Assembly (NCBI GenBank): GCA_015062085.1
Contig: SUVI01000081.1
Coordinates: 1 to 7,001 of the forward strand
Source of the DNA: Planctomycetaceae bacterium
GTDB taxonomy: Bacteria > Planctomycetota > Planctomycetia > Pirellulales > Thermoguttaceae
Length of the DNA stretch: 7,001 nucleotides
Reading direction: 5' to 3'
This document shows positions 1-5,701 of this stretch, piece by piece. Within the stretch, counting starts at the first letter, position 1; every line of letters starts with the position of its first letter. The position numbers were made by a program, and so were the translations under genes. The notes below the pieces were generated by a model that saw only the letters and a list, made by a program, of their open reading frames with translations, did no database searches and was not told the DNA's origin.

Positions 1-50
1 CCCGCCGTTGACCCGCCGGAAGATTTTTGGATTTTCAGAAAAAACTTGAA

Positions 51-56
51 GGAGAG
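51..56 (+). promoter_or_regulatory. Ribosome binding site that fixes the start of the cupin gene
   Basis: GGAGAG lies nine bases before the ATG at 66. The same frame is open upstream to a TTG at 27, but that codon has no purine-rich site ahead of it and would put this Shine-Dalgarno inside the gene. The ATG at 66 is therefore preferred. Confidence 0.7.
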
Positions 57-65
57 ATTCAAAAT

Positions 66-1310
66 ATGAGTACCAATCCGATGTATCGTGCCGCGGAATG
101 CGCGAAAGATAACGTAGGCGCCATTGCAGAAAGCGCATTGAATGCTGGAAACGGCGTGTTCCGTCTTGCGCCGAACTGGGTCCCGCGCAGTTTCCTTCAG
201 CCGGGAAAAAGGATCAAACTCGCACCGACAGACTGGTACGCACTGGGTGTGCACCGCGGCGGGATCGACGAACGCTGGTTCTCCTCCACGACTGACGCGA
301 TGAACGACGGCCGCACGTGGGATGAAGGGCAGAGCTGGTGCGTTTTTGAAGGTCAGCGTTTCCTGCTGCGTGATGTCGTCGCGGAACTTAAGGGACGCGT
401 CGTCGGTCAGCCGATCTGGGATACGTATCAGAGATGGCCGGTCTACTCCAAATTCTTCGACAATGCGGGTCCCATTCCGCACCATATGCACCAGATGGAA
501 AAGGATGCCGTCCTGACGAATCAGGAAGGAAAACCAGAATCGTACTATTTCCCGCCGCAGCTCAATGCCGCCGAAAATAATTTCGACTACACGTTCTTCG
601 GACTGAATCCCGGAACGGAAAAGAAAGACGTCATCCGCTGCCTGGAAAACTGGAACAAAGGGGACAACGGGATCCTGGATCTCTCCGCAGCTTACCGGCT
701 GAAGCGAGGGACCGGCTGGTGCGTTCCGCCGGGAGTTCTGCACGCTCCGGGGTCGCTCTGTACGTACGAACCGCAGTGGGGTTCTGACGTTTTCGGAATG
801 TTCCAGTCCCTGGTCGAAGGCCGTCAGGTCGGCTGGGATCTCCTCACAAAAGACGTACCGGAAGACAAAAAATTCGATCTGGACTTCATCGTCGAGATGC
901 TTGACTGGGAAAAGAACGTCGATCCGTACTTCAAGAAGAACTTCTACATGGAGCCGGTCGTCGATCCGGAAAACAGCGGTGAAGGGTACACCGATCGCTG
1001 GATCGACTACAAACTGTTCGACGGCAAGCAGATCGTGACGGCGAAAGAGATCACGGTGGATCCCGGCGCGAAATGTGTCCTGCGTGATCCCGGAGCGAGC
1101 GCGTGGATCTTCGTGCAAGGAGCCGGCTCGATCAACGGTCTGAAAGTCCAGACGCCCGTCATGATCCACTTCGGAGAAGAGACGGACGATGAATTCTTCG
1201 TGACGGCAGAAGCGGCAGCCCGCGGCATCACGCTGGAAAATACCGGCTGCGAACCGCTCGTCGCACTGCGATACTTTGGCCCGGACGTGCACGAAAAGCT
1301 CCCAGAATGA
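66..1310 (+). CDS. Cupin-fold protein resembling class I mannose-6-phosphate isomerase
   Basis: The protein has 414 residues and no signal peptide, so it is probably cytoplasmic. It looks like a two-part cupin protein related to class I (metal-dependent) phosphomannose isomerases, which interconvert mannose-6-phosphate and fructose-6-phosphate. Visible signs are a His cluster PHHMH (residues 138-142), a downstream GKPESYY segment with E158, and VPPGVLHAPG with H226, followed by a Ser-Asp pair (S240-D241) in a context like the SSDTTYR region of the isomerases. These would supply the HxH...E...H metal site of the fold; true isomerases usually show QxH rather than HxH. A second beta-rich, cupin-like region spans about 310-405 and lacks obvious ligands. 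Calling it an isomerase goes beyond the sequence: it may be another sugar isomerase or a non-enzymatic cupin. A strong terminator follows, so it ends its transcription unit. Confidence 0.7.
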   Translation: MSTNPMYRAAECAKDNVGAIAESALNAGNGVFRLAPNWVPRSFLQPGKRIKLAPTDWYALGVHRGGIDERWFSSTTDAMNDGRTWDEGQSWCVFEGQRFLLRDVVAELKGRVVGQPIWDTYQRWPVYSKFFDNAGPIPHHMHQMEKDAVLTNQEGKPESYYFPPQLNAAENNFDYTFFGLNPGTEKKDVIRCLENWNKGDNGILDLSAAYRLKRGTGWCVPPGVLHAPGSLCTYEPQWGSDVFGMFQSLVEGRQVGWDLLTKDVPEDKKFDLDFIVEMLDWEKNVDPYFKKNFYMEPVVDPENSGEGYTDRWIDYKLFDGKQIVTAKEITVDPGAKCVLRDPGASAWIFVQGAGSINGLKVQTPVMIHFGEETDDEFFVTAEAAARGITLENTGCEPLVALRYFGPDVHEKLPE

Positions 1311-1333
1311 GTTTTTGAGTGAAATTGAAAACA

Positions 1334-1369
1334 CGCCGTTCTCTGGAAGGGAGGACGGCGCATTTTTTT
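1334..1369 (+). terminator. Rho-independent terminator after the cupin gene
   Basis: A 10-bp stem has arms CGCCGTTCTC (1334-1343) and GAGGACGGCG (1351-1360), paired throughout with one G-U pair, around a 7-base loop. Seven T residues follow at 1363-1369. It begins 24 bases after the stop codon at 1310. This is the clearest transcription stop in the window, and it separates the cupin gene from the pseudogene that starts at 1403. Confidence 0.88.
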
Positions 1370-1402
1370 GAAGCCCAAAATTTCGGAAATTTGGAGTTTC
1401 TC

Positions 1403-2501
1403 ATGAAGCGGCAGTTTTTTTCTTGTGTTTTCCAACTTTTTTGTTTCCTAACGGCCGCAGGAATCGTTTCGGCGGATAGTTTCCTCTCTGCCGCGGAATG
1501 CGTGAAAGTGGAGTCACGAAATGGAGCGCCGTGCATTCTCGTGGATGGTCAGCCCGTCCGGCCTCGCGTTTTTTTCGGTAAGCCGGTCTCCCAACCGCTA
1601 AAACTCCAGGCAGGGGAAAATGTTTTCGATTTTGAATTTCGGCCAATAGCCTCCTCACAGAAACGGGGAACGCTCCATTTCCGTCCAGGCAGCGAACCTG
1701 GAACGCTCCGTCTTGACGACCTCTCCATCATCGAAAGCGAAACAGGACGTTCCATCCTTCCTCCCGAAGATTTCGACGCTCCCGACGATCTGCAAAACTG
1801 GCGGACCTGGCACACGGAAGTTCAGGGAACGGTCATTGGCCCCATCGCAGTCAGAAACAGCGCTTTAGAAATGAACGTAACTCCAGAGGGAGCAAAACGC
1901 GGCATCAAGCACGACTTCCACGTCTACCGTACCGCAGATCTCGACCTGGATCCGACAAAAAACTATCGGGTGCGATTCCGCCTTCACAGTACCGCGGCAC
2001 GTAATGTCCGGATCGATTTCTACCATCCTGGCGATCCGTACCTGCACCTTGGCAGCGCTTTGCTTGAGAAACAGGATCCCGATCCCTTCCGGACCCAGAT
2101 CCGTCTCGCCGCTGGCGAGAATGGGAGCCTCCTACGGTCAGTATTTCACGTCAGATCTTCGGAATGGGAAACTCGCGAAAAAACCGAAACTCTGCGTCAT
2201 GCTCCACTCGGAATTCTACACGGACGAGGAAAAAGCCCAAATCGTCCAGACCGTTGGCTCCGAGTCGCTTTTGTGGGTCACGATGGACGGGATCTCGACG
2301 GAAAAACTGCGCGAGGAAGCCCGAAATCACGGAGTTCGCCTTTTCACCAACACAGAGTGTAATGTCTGGGCAAATGGTCCGTTTATTGTGCTGCATGCGT
2401 CCAAAGGTGGTCCAGTGACAGTCCAGCTGAAAGACGGGACACAAAAGACGCTCGAATTAAAATTAGGAGAGACACGGATCCTGCGTGACGCTGATTTTTG
2501 A
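1403..2501 (+). pseudogene. Remnant of a large secreted glycoside-hydrolase-type protein, with internal deletion and frameshift
   Basis: The start is ATG 1403, with GGAG at 1393-1396. The first frame gives a signal peptide (residues 1-24, ending GIVSA), then GAPCILVDGQPVRPRVFFG (41-59) and a beta-sandwich, carbohydrate-binding-like region to about residue 220, ending in QIRLAAGENG (232-241). In large secreted proteins with a beta-galactosidase-like (GH42-type) core, a QIRLAA-like segment opens the catalytic barrel. Here the barrel is missing. After about 2108-2130, sense resumes in the next frame: GASYGQYFTSDL, then KLCVMLHSEFYTDEEKAQI, then HGVRLFTNTECNVWANGPF and finally LKLGETRILRD before the stop at 2499-2501. 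These resemble the C-terminal part of such proteins. If unrepaired, the first frame runs on through meaningless sequence to a stop at 2360-2362. The full family is, from memory, roughly 800-900 residues; about 360 are left here. The family name is recognised from sequence patterns, not from a search. A sequencing error would explain the frameshift but not the missing core. Confidence 0.72.
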
Positions 2502-2591
2502 GGCTCGAAAGTCCGTATCAGCTCCCGTAGATCAACGTAAGATCTCACATTTTTCACTCCTTGCCTCGAAAGGCTCCATTTTTTGATCCGC

Positions 2592-3686
2592 ATGATAAAA
2601 AAACTTTTCCTAAATGAAACTTTCATTTTCATTTTGATCCTGCTCAATGCCGTAACGCTTTTCCTGCAATGCCTGCATGAAGGGAGCCGCACGCTTTTGT
2701 ATCTCGATACAGGATTCCTTCTGTGTTTCCTCCTTGAAATGTTTTTCAAAGTACAAAAAATGAGCTGGCACGGCTACTGGAACGATCCTTGGAGCCGATT
2801 TGACGGGACAGTAACGCTGATCTCCTCCTTTTCCCTGTTTCACTTTTTTTCAATTTTTGGAATTCCAATTTCTTTGGAATCCGTCATTTTGCTTCGAGTA
2901 TTTCGAGTTTTCCGATTTTTCCGCATCCTCCGCTTCATCCCCTCGATGGATTCCATCATACGCGGAACCAAACGCGCGATCCAATCCTCCTATATCATCG
3001 TTTTAGCTTTTTTTGTCATCGCGTTCATCGTTTCGCTGATTTCATGTACCCTCTACCGCGAGATCTCTCCTGAATATTTTGGAGACCCGATGCGTTCATT
3101 CTACACGATTTTCCGACTTTTCACCATTGAAGGCTGGTACGAGATCCCCAATTCCATCGCAGTTGATTGCGAGGACGGGATCTATGGAGCACTGACGAAG
3201 ATCTACTTCACTTTCCTCCTTTTCGCCGGCGGGATCATCGGAATGTCTTTCATCAACTCGATCATCGTAGATGCGATGGTCTGTGACAATACGGAGGCCC
3301 TCGAAAAGAAAATTTCGACACTCGAGACCAAGATCGACCATTTGACACGCTTGCTCCTTCTGAGTGAAAACGCTTTGAAAGCATTCCAGGAACGATTTCC
3401 CGCAGTCCACCATTCTAGGACTGCAGAAAATTTAGAAAACTCAGAAAATTTAGAAAATTCTTCGGTGTTTGCTCCGGCCGAAACTTCACAGAATGCTGAA
3501 AAAGCAAACGGCAGCAGGACCGATAAAAAACTGACCGGCCTCGAAACTCCCCAAACAGAAACTCCCCAAACAGAAACTCTCCAAACAGTCAGAAGCCGTA
3601 ATGAAGAGGCGCAAAGTAACTCAAAAGATCGAAAAAATCCAAAACGAAGACGGAGAGGAGCGAACAAAAAAAGGAAAGAAAGTTAA
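2592..3686 (+). CDS. Voltage-gated cation channel, single-repeat six-transmembrane type (NaChBac/NavAb-like ion transporter)
   Basis: The protein (364 residues from ATG 2592) should sit in the inner membrane as a tetramer and pass Na+ or Ca2+ on depolarisation. Approximate segments are S1 6-28, S2 36-54, S3 71-89, S4 95-118, S5 131-155, pore helix 165-177 and S6 201-231. S2 carries the gating-charge-transfer pattern F46xxE49xxxK53, and S3 starts with FD (D71). S4 has five arginines at every third place (R102, 105, 108, 111, 114). The filter region is FTIEGW (T178, E180, W182), matching the TxExW pattern of bacterial sodium channels (TLESW). A heptad-like stretch at about 233-265 (ALEKKISTLETKIDHL) would be the C-terminal tetramerising coiled coil. 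It continues into a low-complexity tail with two sets of short repeats and a very basic end (PKRRRRGANKKRK). A TTG at 2583, in frame and nine bases after AAAGG (2569-2573), is an alternative start adding three residues. Ion preference cannot be read with certainty. Confidence 0.88.
   Translation: MIKKLFLNETFIFILILLNAVTLFLQCLHEGSRTLLYLDTGFLLCFLLEMFFKVQKMSWHGYWNDPWSRFDGTVTLISSFSLFHFFSIFGIPISLESVILLRVFRVFRFFRILRFIPSMDSIIRGTKRAIQSSYIIVLAFFVIAFIVSLISCTLYREISPEYFGDPMRSFYTIFRLFTIEGWYEIPNSIAVDCEDGIYGALTKIYFTFLLFAGGIIGMSFINSIIVDAMVCDNTEALEKKISTLETKIDHLTRLLLLSENALKAFQERFPAVHHSRTAENLENSENLENSSVFAPAETSQNAEKANGSRTDKKLTGLETPQTETPQTETLQTVRSRNEEAQSNSKDRKNPKRRRRGANKKRKES
3424..3459 (+). repeat. Two 18-bp tandem repeats inside the channel gene
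   Basis: The 16-base core CAGAAAATTTAGAAAA occurs at 3424-3439 and 3442-3457, a period of 18 bases. It is in frame and gives a doubled Glu-Asn-Leu-Glu-Asn-Ser motif in the cytoplasmic tail after the coiled coil. Confidence 0.85.
3543..3587 (+). repeat. Three 15-bp tandem repeats inside the channel gene
   Basis: The unit GAAACTCCCCAAACA is found at 3543-3557, 3558-3572 and 3573-3587; the third copy differs by one base (CTCT for CTCC). The period is a multiple of three, so the reading frame is kept and the tail gains Glu-Thr-Pro-Gln-Thr repeats. The third copy reads Leu in place of Pro. Confidence 0.9.
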
Positions 3687-3787
3687 AAAATGATGTTACG
3701 GAAAAAACATTCTGTGACTTGACGAACCTGAAATAAAAAAAACTTTTGAAGCCCACAAAATCCTCTTTTTCGGCATGACCGAACCGA

Positions 3788-3809
3788 TTTTTGAAATTAT
3801 TTTCAAAAA
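3788..3809. promoter_or_regulatory. Perfect 9-bp AT-rich inverted repeat
   Basis: TTTTTGAAA (3788-3796) and TTTCAAAAA (3801-3809) are perfect reverse complements around TTAT. The centre lies about 240 bases before groES and 110 after the channel gene. It could be a protein-binding operator or part of a terminator that works in either direction. In such AT-rich sequence, chance is also possible. Confidence 0.3.
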
Positions 3810-3898
3810 AGAGGCTCCAACCACTTGCGTTTTTGCGAATTCATGCCAAAATAGAAGTAGAAATTCATTCCCTTTGCGGAAAAAAGTTTTTCCCAAAA

Positions 3899-3923
3899 TC
3901 ATTCGGAAACTTTCTGCGAATGA
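3899..3923. promoter_or_regulatory. Inverted repeat TCATTCG-N11-CGAATGA upstream of groES
   Basis: The two 7-base arms at 3899-3905 and 3917-3923 are exact reverse complements separated by 11 bases. The geometry is like that of a dimeric repressor site, and it lies about 120 bases before the groES start. It does not match CIRCE. A regulatory role is inferred only from symmetry and position. Confidence 0.3.
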
Positions 3924-4040
3924 GATTTAAGAAAAATCGTGCCGCGAAATGCCGGGCCGGTTTGGTCTTGCCCGTGATCCATTTCGGCTGGATCCGACCG
4001 CAATGCAGGAATCGTCAGAAAACTTTTCAGGAGATTAAGT

Positions 4041-4328
4041 ATGAAATTGGTTCCACTTGGAGAAAAAGTCATCGTTCGTCAGCTGGATGCCGCCACAGTG
4101 ACGGCCGGAGGGATCGTTTTGCCCGATTCCGCCAGCGAGAAACCGTCAGAAGGAAAAGTCTTGGCGGTCGGCGACGGAAAACTCCTTCCCGATGGGACGT
4201 ACGCTCCGCTTCAGGTCTGCGAGGGCGACCGTGTCGTTTTCGAAAAATACTTCGGATGCAAGATCACGCTGAATGGGGAAGAGTACCTGATCCTCAACGA
4301 ATCAGAGATCCTCGCAGTCATCGGCTGA
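4041..4328 (+). CDS. groES: Co-chaperonin GroES (Hsp10, Cpn10)
   Basis: The protein has 95 residues, the usual length for GroES, which forms the seven-membered lid of the GroEL folding chamber in the cytoplasm. Family signatures in order are the start KLVPLGEKVIVRQLD, the mobile loop GGIVLPD (23-29) that docks on GroEL, the segment EGKVLAVGDG (37-46), GDRVVFEKYFG (62-72) and the C-terminal GEEYLILNESEILAVIG. Nothing essential is missing. The start is ATG 4041 with AGGAG at 4029-4033, seven bases before it. groEL normally follows groES, but here the next gene is a reductase, so this is an orphan copy. The organism may keep groEL or a second groESL pair elsewhere. The last four codons and the stop form the first unit of a tandem array that continues downstream. 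Confidence 0.96.
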   Translation: MKLVPLGEKVIVRQLDAATVTAGGIVLPDSASEKPSEGKVLAVGDGKLLPDGTYAPLQVCEGDRVVFEKYFGCKITLNGEEYLILNESEILAVIG

Positions 4329-4450
4329 TCTCAGTCATCGGCTGATCTCAGTCATCGGCGGAGCCCAGTCATCGGCGGAGCCCAGTCATCAGCGGAGCCC
4401 AGTCATCGGCGGAGCCCAGTCATCGGCGGAGCCCAGTCATCGGCGGATCA
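4315..4450 (+). repeat. 17-bp tandem array, eight units, beginning inside the groES stop region
   Basis: Eight head-to-tail units fill 4315-4450 with no gaps. Units 1-2 read CAGTCATCGGCTGATCT. Units 3, 4, 6 and 7 read CAGTCATCGGCGGAGCC, and unit 5 is the same with one G-to-A change. Unit 8 ends in GGATCA. Unit 1 includes the groES codons for the final Val-Ile-Gly and the TGA stop, so the array appears to have grown out of the gene end. The 17-base period is not a multiple of three, and nothing downstream shows that it is translated. It lacks the unique spacers of a CRISPR. Confidence 0.95.
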
Positions 4451-4548
4451 GCCAGCAGTCAGTGTGTGTCCATTTGCATACATTTCGTGGTTTTTGATGG
4501 ATCAGTTTTCGGAAGATCGAAGATTTTAGAAATGGAAAGGGATCCAAA

Positions 4549-5589
4549 ATGAACAGTCAAAAAGTTTTGGTCACGGGAGCAACCGGTCTGATCGGAACAA
4601 AATTGGTCGAAAAACTCCTTGCACGCGGATATTCGGTGCGCGGAATGGGCCGCCGTCCGAAACCGGAGTATCCGAAGGGATGCACGGTCCCTCCGGAAAA
4701 ACTTTGGGATCATCCCGAGTTTGAGTACTTCCAAGGAGACGTCTGTGACGCCGATTCCGTTTCCCGTGCGATGGAAGGATGCCGTTTTGTCCTTCATCTC
4801 GCAGCCTACGCCAAAAACTGGTCAAAGGACAAGTCGATTTTTTACCGATTCAACGTAGACGCAATGGAGAACGTTTTCCGAGCTGCCAAGGCTCAGAATG
4901 TAGAACGCATCGTCTGGACGTCCACCATCGTGACGCTCGGCCCAACAGCACCGGGCGTCTGCGGCGACGAGACGATGGAGCGGATCACAGATCAGTACTT
5001 CACAGAGTACGAGGAAACGAAATCGATCGCGGAAAAGAAGGCGTTCGAGTGGGTGGAACGGGAAGGGCTCCCTTTGGTCATCGTGAATCCCACGCGCGTT
5101 TTTGGTCCCGGGCAGCTTTCCGAATCCAACGCTGTCGTAGACCTGATCCGCCAGTACTGCCGCGGAACATTTCCGATCCTGCTGAACTACGGACGGAACA
5201 TTGGAAACTACGTGCTGGTCGATGACGTTGCGGAGGGGCACATCCTTGCCTTGGAACGCGGACGGATCGGTGAAAAGTACATTTTGGGCAGTGAAAACTA
5301 TTCCCTTGGCGATTTTTTCAAAACGGTCGGTGAAGAGTACGGAAAAAAACGTTTCCAGCTCCCCATTTACAAGATCATTCCGCTTTGTGTCGCGAACGGC
5401 ATGAAACTTTCCGCAGAACTTTTCGGCATCTACCCGCCGATCACGCCGGGATGGGTCAAGACCTTTCTGGCAGACTGGACTTTTTCCTGCGATAAAGCGC
5501 GCAATGAACTCGGCTACGAGCCGGTCAGTGTACGGGAGGGGATCCGCCGATCGATCGAGTGGCTGCGTGAGCTGAAAGAGATCCGTTAG
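4549..5589 (+). CDS. NAD(P)-dependent epimerase/dehydratase family protein, dihydroflavonol-4-reductase-like (extended SDR)
   Basis: The protein has 346 residues, is soluble and probably cytoplasmic. It belongs to the extended short-chain dehydrogenase/reductases, which oxidise, reduce or epimerise sugar nucleotides, sterols or similar alcohols with NAD(P). The N-terminal Rossmann motif is TGATGLIG (9-16), with GxxGxxG intact. HLAAYAKNW (83-91) matches the conserved H-x-A-A segment, and FNVDAMENV (101-109) the conserved N-V-x-x-T/M-x-N-V segment. TSTIVTLGP (124-132) supplies the catalytic Ser/Thr, and YEETK (154-158) is the YxxxK catalytic pair. NPTRVFGPGQ (180-189) and the VLVDDVAEGHILALE segment (222-236) are typical of this family. 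The basic residues R35-R36 after the second strand hint at NADPH preference, which is only suggestive. The start is ATG 4549 with AAAGGGA at 4536-4542. Substrate cannot be assigned from sequence or neighbours. Confidence 0.9.
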   Translation: MNSQKVLVTGATGLIGTKLVEKLLARGYSVRGMGRRPKPEYPKGCTVPPEKLWDHPEFEYFQGDVCDADSVSRAMEGCRFVLHLAAYAKNWSKDKSIFYRFNVDAMENVFRAAKAQNVERIVWTSTIVTLGPTAPGVCGDETMERITDQYFTEYEETKSIAEKKAFEWVEREGLPLVIVNPTRVFGPGQLSESNAVVDLIRQYCRGTFPILLNYGRNIGNYVLVDDVAEGHILALERGRIGEKYILGSENYSLGDFFKTVGEEYGKKRFQLPIYKIIPLCVANGMKLSAELFGIYPPITPGWVKTFLADWTFSCDKARNELGYEPVSVREGIRRSIEWLRELKEIR

Positions 5590-5701
5590 CCCCTCTTCCT
5601 ACGCAGGATTTGAAAAAAACTGGATTTTTCAGGAAAAAAAGCCGAAACATGAAAGATAGGTCGGATTCTGTCCATTTTCCAGTACACCCAAAGGTTTTCC
5701 A

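Larger units (their letters stand above)
3687..4040. other. 354-base AT-rich spacer between the channel gene and groES, no gene seen
   Basis: No convincing coding region, tRNA or small-RNA signature was seen. An open frame beginning at 3791 runs on into groES in another frame and reads as random basic residues, so I do not accept it. The spacer contains three short inverted repeats: 3769-3783, 3788-3809 and 3899-3923. The last two are listed separately. The 3769-3783 hairpin (TTCGG/CCGAA, 5 bp) is followed within nine bases by TTTTT and could be a weak terminator for the channel gene. No CIRCE heat-shock operator (TTAGCACTC-N9-GAGTGCTAA) is present ahead of groES. Confidence 0.6.

Noticed and set aside
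2562..2584. GCCT/AGGC hairpin followed by a T run as a terminator of the pseudogene
   Set aside because: The stem is only four base pairs, and the T run lies directly at the start of the channel gene. Support is too weak.
3203..3667. 154-codon open frame on the - strand
   Set aside because: It is the complement of the channel's coiled coil and tail; its repeated Val-Ser-Val-Trp-Gly motif is only the mirror of the 15-bp repeats.
3719..3742. TTGACG as a possible -35 promoter box
   Set aside because: No acceptable -10 box lies 16-18 bases downstream; the sequence there is a run of A residues.
1366..3755. 12-base direct repeat TTTTGAAGCCCA at 1366-1377 and 3744-3755
   Set aside because: About one 12-base match is expected by chance in 7 kb, and neither site has other shared features.
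3825..3853. TTGCGT and AAAATA, 17 bases apart, as a groES promoter
   Set aside because: Spacing is right but both boxes are poor matches and the region is AT-rich enough for this by chance, so it was not listed.
3791..4345. 184-codon open frame across the spacer and groES
   Set aside because: It overlaps groES in another frame, has no ribosome binding site, and its translation is a run of Arg/Lys-rich residues without recognisable structure.
4315..4450. Regular repeat array as a possible CRISPR
   Set aside because: Units of 17 bases are directly adjacent with no unique spacers, and no cas genes are nearby. It is a simple tandem repeat.
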